From Eubacteriales bacterium (GTDB taxonomy: Bacteria; Bacillota; Clostridia; Acetivibrionales; JANLFN01), in the NCBI GenBank assembly GCA_024655885.1, contig JANLFN010000007.1:118162-182161 (forward strand): a DNA stretch of 64,000 bases, written 5' to 3'. Of this stretch, positions 17,743 to 26,992 are shown one piece after another (position 1 is the first letter of the stretch; every line of letters begins with the position of its first letter). The translations under genes and the position numbers were made by a program. Below the pieces are notes generated by a model, which made no database searches, was not told the DNA's origin, and was given only the letters and a program-made list of their open reading frames with translations.

Positions 17743-18780
17743 ATGAAGAGAATATTCACTTTCATGGTCTTATTATTTGTTTTAACTGCAAACTGCCTGC
17801 CGGTTTTTGCGCAATCTTCATCGGATATATATTCGGCTTCCCACGCCAGCGTCTTTATTGACGGAGAAAAATTGGACCTGCTGACCTCTCCCGTGATTAA
17901 AAACAACAGGCTGCTGGTGCCCCTGAGAAGCCTGTTTGAAGCCTTCGGGGCCGACATAGAGTGGCGGCCCGAAACCCGTGCCGTAAAAGTAGCCAAGGAC
18001 AGCATCGCCATTGACCTGGTCATCGGGAATAAAACGGTCACAGTCAACGGTTCCAGCCAGGACCTGGACGTGGAGCCCATCCTGGTCAACGACCGGACTA
18101 TGGTCCCCCTGAGGTTTATTGCGGAGACTATAGGATTCAGCATTCTGTGGAACCCTTCCAGCGCATCGGCATTCCTGTCGTCAGGGGACCAAGGCTCCGG
18201 TCCGTCCGGGGGCGGCGGCAGCGACAATCCGGTGGTTGTGGTTGATGCCGGCCACGGGGGAAGTGATCCCGGAGAGGTCAGCGGCGGCGTGTATGAAAAA
18301 AACCTGAACCTGGATGTGGCCAAAAGGTTGAACAAGCTTTTGACCGATGCCGGCATTAAAACCTATATGACCAGAACCGACGATTCCTATGTGGATTTAT
18401 ACGACAGGTCGGACCTTGCCAATTCAGTGAATGCGGACCTGTTCATCAGCATACACCATAACGCCCGGGGAGATACCTATACGGCCGGAACAATGACCCT
18501 GTACTATCCGGAGCGGATAAAGGGAGACCTGACAAGCCAGAATCTGGCGCAAATAGTCCAGCAAAATCTGCTGGGCAAGCTGGGCACCAATGATTTGGGC
18601 ATCATACCCCGGCCCAATCTGGCGGTTTTAAGAACCACAAACATGCCCGCCATTATAGCGGAACTGGGGTACATGACAAACAAAAACGAGCTTGCCAGGA
18701 TACAGACCGAATCCTTCAAGCAAAAATCCGCAGAAGCGTTAAGGGATGCCGTGCTAATCGCCTTAAAGAAAATGGGATAG
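17743..18780 (+). CDS. N-acetylmuramoyl-L-alanine amidase with N-terminal copper amine oxidase-like (stalk) domain
   Basis: Signal peptide; LLVPLRSLFEAFGADIEW and VPLRFIAETIGFSILW repeats; VVVDAGHGGSDPG and FISIHHNA amidase_3 motifs. Confidence 0.92.
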   Translation: MKRIFTFMVLLFVLTANCLPVFAQSSSDIYSASHASVFIDGEKLDLLTSPVIKNNRLLVPLRSLFEAFGADIEWRPETRAVKVAKDSIAIDLVIGNKTVTVNGSSQDLDVEPILVNDRTMVPLRFIAETIGFSILWNPSSASAFLSSGDQGSGPSGGGGSDNPVVVVDAGHGGSDPGEVSGGVYEKNLNLDVAKRLNKLLTDAGIKTYMTRTDDSYVDLYDRSDLANSVNADLFISIHHNARGDTYTAGTMTLYYPERIKGDLTSQNLAQIVQQNLLGKLGTNDLGIIPRPNLAVLRTTNMPAIIAELGYMTNKNELARIQTESFKQKSAEALRDAVLIALKKMG

Positions 18781-18783
18781 GGT

Positions 18784-20382
18784 TCATTCCCCAAAAAGAT
18801 TGCCCCTGTTCAACCTGCCGTCAGGATCAAACAGCCTTTTTAACCTGAGCATCTGCCGGACAGCCTCATGGCCGTACATTTTTCGGAGCATTTCCACCTT
18901 CAACTTGCCTATCCCGTGCTCCGCAGAAACGGTTCCTCCCATCCGGGCAACCCGGTCCCCCCAGTCCAGGTACAGCTCCCTGCCTCTATCATATTCCTCC
19001 GCGCTGTCCGAAAGGATATTCACATGGATGTGGTTGTTCCCTATATGCCCGAATTTCACATACTTTAGGCCGGATGCCGCCAGGCTTTGGTTGTAAAGGG
19101 CCATAACCTCCCCAAGCTTGTGGTCGGGCACCGCCATATCGGTTCCCAGTTTGGTTATGCTGCGGTTTACCCTGTTGCGCTGGCCGATCAGCAGATTGAC
19201 CGCCTCGGGTACCGCATGCCTGAAGAAGTGCATTTTTTCCATTTCCCTGGGGCCTGTGGCGAGCCAAGTGGCATCCTCACTGCCTCCGCACTCCGTTAAC
19301 GCCTCGACGGCCCGGGCAGCCATATCCTCTAGCCGGTTCTCATCTTCCCCGTCGTACTCGAAATACACCGCCGTGTGATATTCAGGAGGCAGCGCAGGAA
19401 TTTCACTAAAAGCCGGATTGCTTTCCTTCTGGCCTCTCAGCAGATTCAGGGCGTTGCAGTCGAAAAACTCAATAGCGGCAGGCTTATCCACCAGGGGCGA
19501 AGTCAAAAAATCCACCGATTCTCCCCGGAGGGCACGTACAAAATCAACAGCGCCTTCCTCGGAAGGGAAAAATGCCGTTATGCCCCAGGCATACGGGGGG
19601 GCGGGAATGAGCCGGATTTCTATTTCGGTAAGAATGCCCAGGGTGCCTTCCGATCCGATAAACAGGTGGATGAGGTCCATGCCCTCTTTCACGTAATAGC
19701 CGGAGGCATTTTTTACGTCAGGCATGCCATAATCCGGCAGAGTCCCCTCCAAAAGGGTCCCCGTATCCAGCAGAAGGTTGAACAACCGTCCCCGGGCCTT
19801 TTCCACTCCCCTGCGCAAGTATAATGCAGAACCGTCTACCAGAAGGATGCGGAGAGACTCAATATATTCCCTTGTGGAACCATATTTGAATGAACGGGCG
19901 CCCGACGCGTTGCATGCGGCCATACCCCCAATGGAAGCGGAGGTTTCGGTAGGATCGGGCGGGAAAAAATAAGCCTTCGAATTTTTCAGCAATTCCAGTG
20001 CTTCCATAGATTCCCCGGACCAGCCTTCCACATTGAATGTTTTTTGGGCGACAGCCTGTCTTATGTCCTTTAGCAGGACCCCGGGCTGCACCGTAAGCAA
20101 AAAGCTTTTGCCGTCCCTATGACAGCGGAGTCCGGTAATCTTATTCATTCTGCTGAGGTTAAGAATGTGTCCCCCCCGAGGAACCGCACCCGCCGTGATG
20201 CCTGTCCTCGCCCCCTGTACGGTTACCTGCTCACCGTTTTCTTTCAGTTGGGTTAAAATCCGCTTGATATCCTCCTCGGATTGAGGGAAGGAAATGGACT
20301 GTGCACACCCGGCACTACGGGATTCATCCTTGAGAAACTCCTCATAACCGTTCTCCAGCCTGTATATTGTACCACCAAACAT
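18784..20382 (-). CDS. FAD-linked oxidase (GlcD/D-lactate dehydrogenase-like)
   Basis: VTVQGARTGITAGAVPRGGHILNLSRMNKI, FFPPDPTETSASIGGMAACNASG, GEHGIGKLK-like C-terminus. Confidence 0.9.
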   Translation of the reverse strand: MFGGTIYRLENGYEEFLKDESRSAGCAQSISFPQSEEDIKRILTQLKENGEQVTVQGARTGITAGAVPRGGHILNLSRMNKITGLRCHRDGKSFLLTVQPGVLLKDIRQAVAQKTFNVEGWSGESMEALELLKNSKAYFFPPDPTETSASIGGMAACNASGARSFKYGSTREYIESLRILLVDGSALYLRRGVEKARGRLFNLLLDTGTLLEGTLPDYGMPDVKNASGYYVKEGMDLIHLFIGSEGTLGILTEIEIRLIPAPPYAWGITAFFPSEEGAVDFVRALRGESVDFLTSPLVDKPAAIEFFDCNALNLLRGQKESNPAFSEIPALPPEYHTAVYFEYDGEDENRLEDMAARAVEALTECGGSEDATWLATGPREMEKMHFFRHAVPEAVNLLIGQRNRVNRSITKLGTDMAVPDHKLGEVMALYNQSLAASGLKYVKFGHIGNNHIHVNILSDSAEEYDRGRELYLDWGDRVARMGGTVSAEHGIGKLKVEMLRKMYGHEAVRQMLRLKRLFDPDGRLNRGNLFGE

Positions 20383-20478
20383 GGGACTCCTCCTCACAAA
20401 ACAACTTTCCGGCCAAAACATAAACCACCCTTTCATTATATCCTTTTCAAAAGAAAAATCCAACTTGCCGTGCCGTGT

Positions 20479-20583
20479 AGGAGGCTGTAAAAAAAGAGGT
20501 TCTATAAGTTTTGCTACGCCGCGCGTAGCAGTCTACAAGCGGCCCGCAAAAATAGAACCTCTATGGCTTTTCTCATCCTCCTA
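20479..20583. repeat. Long imperfect inverted repeat / stem-loop (possible terminator or MITE-like element)
   Basis: Perfect 11-bp arms agaggttctat (20495-20505) and atagaacctct (20552-20562), outer aggagg/cctcct arms and an internal ctacgc-cgc-gcgtag hairpin. Confidence 0.6.
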
Positions 20584-20590
20584 AAAATTC

Positions 20591-21589
20591 TTATGAAACA
20601 GCCTGCTTCGTACCGTCCTCCTTTTTATTTTCCGTAAAATCCGTTGTGTCCCGCTCCTCCATATTGACTTCTTTATCAATAATAAACAGGGGTCTTCCCT
20701 TGCTCTCGTCATAAATCCGCGCCACATATTCTCCCACAATTCCGACAGAAAGCATTTGAACACCTCCAAAAAAAGTTACGGTCGTCATGATGGAGGTCCA
20801 CCCCGTAACGGGGCTGCCCATGCCGCTTATTTTACATACCATGGAATATAGAATGACCGCCAGGGCCAGCAGTACCGTCCAGAGGCCCAAATACTCCACA
20901 AATTTCAAAGGCTTGGATGAGAAGGAAAATATGCCGTCAAAAGCAAGCTTGAGCATCTTCCTGAAAGGATACTTCGTTTTGCCCGCAAATCTTTCCTCTC
21001 TTTCATATTCTATGGGGATCTGTCTGAATCCCACCCAGCTCATCATCCCCCTCACAAACCTGTTGCGCTCCGGCATTTTTTTAAAGGCTTCCGCCGCCTT
21101 CCTGTCAATAAGCCTGAAGTCTCCGGTATCCAAGGGTATTTTGATACTGGCCGTTTTATCAAGGACCTCGTAGAAAAGCTTTGCCGTCAGAAGCTTAAAC
21201 CAGGTTTCCCCTTCCCTCTTTTTTCTTTTGGCATAAACAACCTCATAACCCTTTTTCCAGAGCTTGATCATCTCCGGGATCAGCTCCGGAGGGTCCTGCA
21301 GGTCTGCATCCATGATAACGACGGCATCCCCTTTTGCCCTTTCTATCCCCGCCGTTACTGCAATCTGATGGCCAAAGTTCCTGGAAAAGCTTATGACCTT
21401 TACGCGCTTATCCCTGTCCGCAAGCCTTTCAAGAATTTCCATGGTCCTGTCCGTACTTCCGTCATTGACAAAAATCAATTCATATCTCAGCCCGCTTTTC
21501 TCGGCAATGGCCGTAATCCGTTTATAGCACTCCTCCGCCACATTTTCCTCAAGGTACATGGGTACCACTATAGAAATCAATTCATCCAT
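20591..21589 (-). CDS. Family 2 glycosyltransferase (GtrB/DPM1-like polyprenyl-phosphate glycosyltransferase)
   Basis: MDELISIVVPMYLEENVAEECYKRI, VIMDADLQDPPELIPEMI, two C-terminal TM segments. Confidence 0.92.
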   Translation of the reverse strand: MDELISIVVPMYLEENVAEECYKRITAIAEKSGLRYELIFVNDGSTDRTMEILERLADRDKRVKVISFSRNFGHQIAVTAGIERAKGDAVVIMDADLQDPPELIPEMIKLWKKGYEVVYAKRKKREGETWFKLLTAKLFYEVLDKTASIKIPLDTGDFRLIDRKAAEAFKKMPERNRFVRGMMSWVGFRQIPIEYEREERFAGKTKYPFRKMLKLAFDGIFSFSSKPLKFVEYLGLWTVLLALAVILYSMVCKISGMGSPVTGWTSIMTTVTFFGGVQMLSVGIVGEYVARIYDESKGRPLFIIDKEVNMEERDTTDFTENKKEDGTKQAVS

Positions 21590-21658
21590 CTCTATCCTCC
21601 ACCGCAATCTTCGATTTACTGTCTGTTAACTGCATCCCAAAGATAACGTTAATATGAT

Positions 21659-23137
21659 TCATGCCTGCTTCCCCAGCAGCCGGACCGGCTGGAGCTCCTC
21701 CCGGCCGCTGCCCCCATCCTCTCTTTTCTCTTCTTGATACTCTTCATCGGTATTTATATCCCATGTATCCAAAGCATGACTTTCACCCATGATTTTTTTT
21801 GCGGCACACAGGCCGGTCATTACCGAGTGGTCCATGTTATTATACTTGAATAAACCATACCTGCCCACCAGATGCAGGTTGACAAAACTCTTTAAGTACT
21901 CCCGTATGACGGCGATATGCCGCTGGTACCCCATAGCGTATACAGGGTAAGCTTTGGGCACCCTTACAACGGTATAGTCTTCAATCTCGGAGGCTTTGCA
22001 AATCCTTATTTTTTCAATTTCCGAGGAAGCCAGCCGGAACAGTTCGTAATCCGCCATATTCCAGAGATTGTCGTTTTCGGTGCAGAAATACTCCAGACCT
22101 AGGGAAGTCTTATCCGGGTCAGGTACCATTTGGGCACTCCAGTTTTTAAAGTTCTGTATTCTGCCCAGCTTAACCTCAGGTGAATGGATATAGATCCAGT
22201 TGTCAGGGAACACCTCCCGCCTGTTTACAATCACATCTACGGTAATGATACTTCTGTAGCTGAGGCTTTGAGCGGCCCCTGCCACTTCCTTCCCCGGCGC
22301 CGGATGAAGAATGCCTATTAATTCAGTTAAGGGAATACTGGAGATGAAATGGTCCCCTTCCTCTTTAAAGGTATGGCCATTCCCGTCCACGTATTCTATA
22401 CTTTTAATGACCGAATTTTCATGATTAACCCGGGTCACCCTGGAATTCAGGTTAATAATTCCGCCCATCCTCTCTATCCTGCGGCTCATTTCATTGTACA
22501 TCATGCCGGGGCCATAGACAGGATAGTTGAACTGGTCTATCAAGGTCTTTATATTTGTATTTTTAGGCTTAAAAAGCGCATTCCTTATGGCTGTGGAAAG
22601 GGACAGCCCCTTGATCCGCTGGGCCGCCCATTCCGCCTGTATTTCGGAGCAGGGTATTCCCCACACCTTTTCGGTATAGGTTTTAAAAAAGATGGAATAC
22701 AATTTTTTCCCAAACCGATTTGATACCCACTGTTCGAAGGTCTCTTCCCGCTCATAGGGAAACATCCTGGCTTTAAGATAACTCAGCAGTATGGCGGCCG
22801 TATCCGCTATGCCCACCCCCGATAATGCATTCACCGGGGTTAATGGATAGTTGAAAAACCGGTTGTTATAATATATCCTCGAAAGTCTGGGCGTATTCCT
22901 AAAAGCCTCTCCTAGTACCTCTTTCCACAGCCTGTCCACTTCCTCAAACTTGGTAAAAAATCTATGGCCTCCCAGGTCAAAGTAATAGTTCTTGTACTTG
23001 ATGGTTTTACTTATGCCGCCCACCTGTCTGTCCGCCTCCAGCAGCGTTACATTCAATGCATTCTTCGCCAGGTGATAGCCGGCGGATAACCCTGCAGGGC
23101 CCGCCCCCATGATAACTACCTTTTCCAATAAAACCAC
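21659..23137 (-). CDS. NAD(P)/FAD-dependent oxidoreductase (UDP-galactopyranose mutase/protoporphyrinogen oxidase-like)
   Basis: VVIMGAGPAGLSAGYHLAKNALNVTLLEADRQVGGISKTIKYKNYYFDLGGHRFFTKF. Confidence 0.85.
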   Translation of the reverse strand: MVLLEKVVIMGAGPAGLSAGYHLAKNALNVTLLEADRQVGGISKTIKYKNYYFDLGGHRFFTKFEEVDRLWKEVLGEAFRNTPRLSRIYYNNRFFNYPLTPVNALSGVGIADTAAILLSYLKARMFPYEREETFEQWVSNRFGKKLYSIFFKTYTEKVWGIPCSEIQAEWAAQRIKGLSLSTAIRNALFKPKNTNIKTLIDQFNYPVYGPGMMYNEMSRRIERMGGIINLNSRVTRVNHENSVIKSIEYVDGNGHTFKEEGDHFISSIPLTELIGILHPAPGKEVAGAAQSLSYRSIITVDVIVNRREVFPDNWIYIHSPEVKLGRIQNFKNWSAQMVPDPDKTSLGLEYFCTENDNLWNMADYELFRLASSEIEKIRICKASEIEDYTVVRVPKAYPVYAMGYQRHIAVIREYLKSFVNLHLVGRYGLFKYNNMDHSVMTGLCAAKKIMGESHALDTWDINTDEEYQEEKREDGGSGREELQPVRLLGKQA

Positions 23138-23145
23138 TCCCTTGC

Positions 23146-23604
23146 TTAACTCGAAAAAATCATCTTTTTACGGGCAAAAAAGTTCCAAAAAAACACCAGA
23201 ACAACAGTGATGATTTTGGCTGCCGATTTAACCAGGCCGCTGTCCGAAAACGGCAGGATAAAGTATAAAACCCTGCGGTCCACCAGTATAAACAGCAGGA
23301 TATCGCTTATCAGAAGCCCGATAACCCCGATGGCGGAAAATAAAAGGAAATCTTTTTTCACATGATGGACCTTTTGATTAAATACCCACTCCCTGCTTAA
23401 CCGGTAGTTGACGATCAAACCGGATATAAAGGACAGGATATTGGATATCCTGTGGTGGATTCCCAGGGCAATGACTCCCAGGCTGTATATGCCAATGTCC
23501 ACAAAAGATGCAATACCGCCTACCACCACACTCCTTACAAATTGTCCCAAGACATTGCCGCTTGAAAATATGGATATTTTTTTTATATAGTCTTCCATCC
23601 GCAC
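23146..23604 (-). CDS. GtrA family membrane protein
   Basis: FVRSVVVGGIASFVDIGIYSLGVIALGIHHRISNILSFISGLIVNYRLSREWVF. Confidence 0.88.
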   Translation of the reverse strand: MRMEDYIKKISIFSSGNVLGQFVRSVVVGGIASFVDIGIYSLGVIALGIHHRISNILSFISGLIVNYRLSREWVFNQKVHHVKKDFLLFSAIGVIGLLISDILLFILVDRRVLYFILPFSDSGLVKSAAKIITVVLVFFWNFFARKKMIFSS

Positions 23605-23691
23605 CCGTCCTCAAACCCAATCGGGACAATTCTATGGCGAGTTTGTCCCCTTGACCCATATATTATTTGCATTTGCATCCTTTATTATGTC

Positions 23692-23838
23692 CCATTTTTA
23701 AGGAAAGGGGACACTTCTTTAGGCTTACGCGGGTCATCCTTGCCAAGGAATGTCCCCTTTTGAAAGGTGAGGGGACACTCCTTTCTGAAAGATTAAGTAT
23801 TTCTTTTACGATAAGGAGTGTCCCCTTTTGATAAGTCT
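23692..23838. repeat. Tandem pair of inverted-repeat units with AAGGAGTGTCCCCTTTT-like arms
   Basis: aaggaaaggggacacttc...aaggaatgtcccctttt and ggtgaggggacactcctttc...ataaggagtgtccccttttg. Confidence 0.7.
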
Positions 23839-23858
23839 GCTTTCTCGGACTGCCCCCT

Positions 23859-25370
23859 TCATTTGTAATTTCCCAGGGCCAGGACGAATGCCGCCGACAA
23901 AATGCAAAACGCGGCAAGGGAGCCGTTGACCACATATTTGAGCCATAGGCGGTCCCGCCTTAAGGACCTTTCCGCGGCTTTTCCCAGGAAATAGCCCACA
24001 GAAATCAAAGCGGGCGCAATATACCTGAAATCCTGGGAGCAGGCTATGGGATAATCGGTTCTGAATTTCACAGCCAAGGCTACAGGCACAGCCAGGTTCA
24101 GAAGAAAAACAAGCCCATAGCCTTTTATTTCCTCCTTTTGGATAAAAAACATAGAAACCAGAAACACGGCCAGATTCGCTGCCGCAGCAATGATCAAGGC
24201 ATAGGCCGGCCCTTCCAGCCCCGGGTAGCTCCACTCCCCAAACAGGGAAGACTTAAAAAGGAACTCAAGAAAAAACTCTCCTCCTTTAAGTCCTCCACTA
24301 TTAAAGGGATTTTTTATCACATTCCCTATGGGAAGGTATAAAAGATTGTAAAGGGTAGGGGTAAACCCTTTTCCAAAGGATGGAACATAACCCGGCTTCT
24401 GGCCGAAAAGCAGGAAGTTTCTTATTGTGTAGCTGGATGCCAGGGGCAGGAATATAAGGCTGCAAATTGAAAACTGTTTTATGTACTCCATCCTGCTTTC
24501 TTTGCTTTCCGCCAGCTTAAGGCAAAAAGCCGCAAAAGCGGGTACCAGCAGCATAACCGCCGATAATTTGGTCAGTACGGCAAGAGAGGCAAATAGGGCA
24601 AACAGCACCATATCCCTCAGGGCACCGGTGTTAAGCCACTTTACCAGATAGTAAAACCCTATCACATAGAAGAAAAGCATGGTATTGTCATTATTCAGCT
24701 TGGATGAAAAAAATATGTTGGAGGGATGGAAGGCAAACAAGGCCACTCCTGCCAGTATGGCCCCATCGCCGCATTTTGCCTGCTTTAGGATTTTATGAAA
24801 GCATACGAGTGTTAAAATATTGAGCAAAGCCATTACCGCCTGCACAAGCTTGATTTGAAGGAATTCGCCGGCCACTGCGGCTCTTGCCCCAACCAGGGCA
24901 ACGGCACAGAGGATGTGATGTACGGGAGGATGGTAAGCTTGGCAGGTGTTCACGGGAGGCAGTGAAAAATGCCGGGCAATGTAGTCTATATAATCCATAT
25001 GCCCCCATTCTTCCCTGTAGACATCGTGGGTTCTGGTGCCCGGGCCGGTAAAAAGCATATAGCATATTCTCAGCGCGCTGCCTAAAACCATGAACACAAG
25101 AGTGGCCGTGGCCGTCTCCCATTTTCCGGCAAGGTAGGTGTACAGGAGAAAGGTTGAAGAAGCGATGAAAAGCACCGTAAATGCCAGCTGCAGACCCTTT
25201 ACCGTAAAATAGCCCGTATTGGAATTATGAAGGTCCAGTACTAAAGCCGATGCAAATATGCCTATAGCTGCAGCCACATAAAACCTCTGTAAGCTTTTTG
25301 AATCCGGGTGGGCTTCCGTCCTGTTTGCTCTCTTTCCCGCGCCTTTGAAATAATCCCTGATATTCAGCAT
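23859..25370 (-). CDS. Multi-pass membrane glycosyltransferase (GT39/ArnT-like)
   Basis: 503 aa polytopic; NTCQAYHPPVHHILCAVALVGARA, FAFHPSNIFFSSKLNNDNTMLFFYVIGFYYL. Confidence 0.7.
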   Translation of the reverse strand: MLNIRDYFKGAGKRANRTEAHPDSKSLQRFYVAAAIGIFASALVLDLHNSNTGYFTVKGLQLAFTVLFIASSTFLLYTYLAGKWETATATLVFMVLGSALRICYMLFTGPGTRTHDVYREEWGHMDYIDYIARHFSLPPVNTCQAYHPPVHHILCAVALVGARAAVAGEFLQIKLVQAVMALLNILTLVCFHKILKQAKCGDGAILAGVALFAFHPSNIFFSSKLNNDNTMLFFYVIGFYYLVKWLNTGALRDMVLFALFASLAVLTKLSAVMLLVPAFAAFCLKLAESKESRMEYIKQFSICSLIFLPLASSYTIRNFLLFGQKPGYVPSFGKGFTPTLYNLLYLPIGNVIKNPFNSGGLKGGEFFLEFLFKSSLFGEWSYPGLEGPAYALIIAAAANLAVFLVSMFFIQKEEIKGYGLVFLLNLAVPVALAVKFRTDYPIACSQDFRYIAPALISVGYFLGKAAERSLRRDRLWLKYVVNGSLAAFCILSAAFVLALGNYK

Positions 25371-26821
25371 AGTTTTGCCTTGCCGGGGAAAGCCTGGAAA
25401 AATCTTTTAAGCCATCCCGCCGCCGCGTTTAAAAGTCCCGTAAAACTCACCACAAGCATCATGTCAAAGCATACGTTGAATAAAAACATGTGCTTGCTCA
25501 GATCCGCCTCTCCGTCCCCGATGAGAGGAACGACAAATTGGCTTGCCCCGATGAGTCCTATGAGCATCAAAATCTCCAGGAATAATTTTAACTGTGTAGT
25601 GTCCGCTTTCTTGCGGCGTATCAGCAGCACCGCAAAATAGACGGCGTAAAACGACGCGACGAATCCCAGGGATCTGGGCAGTATTTTCAGCCTCAGATTA
25701 CTCCATAACCCCAGGGATTTTGCGGTTTTCCCGTATTCTATTCCCGGGGCCTTCTCATAATTCCCGAAGCCCTGCATTATATCAAATCCGTATTTCGCGG
25801 CTGTTTGGAGCTTACGCAGGAATCTGGACGGATGTTTTGCATAAAACAGGGCTATTTTTAAGGGGTTGACCTTTTCACTGATTTCCTTTGAGAAAGCGGG
25901 GTCTTTGATATCCAGGGGATACTGCTGCATAAAGTAGTTTGTGCCCGCAAGTACCGCCAGACCGGGGTCCATTCCCAGCTCCTCCAGGTCCTTCCGTGGG
26001 TCGGGAGAGTCTTTGAGCACCCCGTAGAAAACGGTCTGATATTTGTTGCATACCCTTATTCCTTCCGGTACCGACAGGTACGATGTCATCGAAGCAACGA
26101 CCATCAGCGCGCAAAAAAAAGCGATGCTGAATCTCCATACTTTATCCTTTCTGAGTCCCATCAGTCTTATCCCGAAAAATGCAACCAACAATCCCACCGG
26201 CGCATACTGCACCTTTGCAGCCACAAAAAAAAGGGCGGCGGTAAAAAAAGCTGCCAGTGCCGCAACCGGATACTTTTGCTGCCTTGCAAGCCACAGGGCC
26301 CAGCCGGTGGACAGTAAAAGGAATGAAAAGGATACGGCCTCCCCGTAAAAGGAATTGAAATAGGAAATATAGGCAATATCGGTAAAAGTGAAAATAAATG
26401 CGGCGGCAGCAGCTATGTTCAACAGAGGTGCATCCCCCTTGGCCGATTTAATAATGAGATAAAAAGATAAAAGCAGGGTACAGATATAAATGAACGATAA
26501 AAACCTTATGTCAAAGATTTGTTTTTGCAAAGTAAAAGTGCAATTGAGCAGTTTCGCAAGCCATACCAGCAGGACTTCGGAGGAAAAGTACCCCCTTCCG
26601 GGGGCCGCTTCATGCGTCATTTTATATTCCCTGTTTACATATCCAAAATACCTGTCGCTCCGGTCACTCGAAATATATTCCAGCCCTGTCTGCCCCATGA
26701 TTCTGCTGAAATCCCCATTATCCGCCACTCCTATGATGGGCTTTACCATCAGCATGGAAATCATTACGGCCGCCGCCCATAGAACTGCCAGAATTTCTAC
26801 TCTAAATATTTTTCCGGTCAC
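25364..26821 (-). CDS. Multi-pass membrane protein, likely glycan-assembly GT-C-type protein
   Basis: 485 aa polytopic; overlaps the next gene by 7 nt in the same operon. Confidence 0.6.
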   Translation of the reverse strand: MTGKIFRVEILAVLWAAAVMISMLMVKPIIGVADNGDFSRIMGQTGLEYISSDRSDRYFGYVNREYKMTHEAAPGRGYFSSEVLLVWLAKLLNCTFTLQKQIFDIRFLSFIYICTLLLSFYLIIKSAKGDAPLLNIAAAAAFIFTFTDIAYISYFNSFYGEAVSFSFLLLSTGWALWLARQQKYPVAALAAFFTAALFFVAAKVQYAPVGLLVAFFGIRLMGLRKDKVWRFSIAFFCALMVVASMTSYLSVPEGIRVCNKYQTVFYGVLKDSPDPRKDLEELGMDPGLAVLAGTNYFMQQYPLDIKDPAFSKEISEKVNPLKIALFYAKHPSRFLRKLQTAAKYGFDIMQGFGNYEKAPGIEYGKTAKSLGLWSNLRLKILPRSLGFVASFYAVYFAVLLIRRKKADTTQLKLFLEILMLIGLIGASQFVVPLIGDGEADLSKHMFLFNVCFDMMLVVSFTGLLNAAAGWLKRFFQAFPGKAKLC

Positions 26822-26916
26822 TTAGATGCCCTCCTGAAATGCTTGTATGCATGGAATAAATAATGTCACTAAAGAATAGCATTCCATTTTTCCGCGGCAA
26901 ATATCCATTGAATTCC

Positions 26917-26964
26917 AAAAAAAAGCCCAGGTGCGGGAAGAAAAAATTTCCTCCCTGCCCGGGC
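26917..26964 (-). terminator. Intrinsic terminator
   Basis: Reverse strand GCCCGGGCAGGGAGG...CTTCCCGCACCTGGGCTTTTTTTT. Confidence 0.8.
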
Positions 26965-26992
26965 CTGCTGTGGCAAAAGAGCCCTGTGCGTT

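Noticed and set aside
17628-18356. 242-aa minus-strand ORF
   Set aside because: Antisense to the amidase gene; Ser/Pro-rich shadow ORF.
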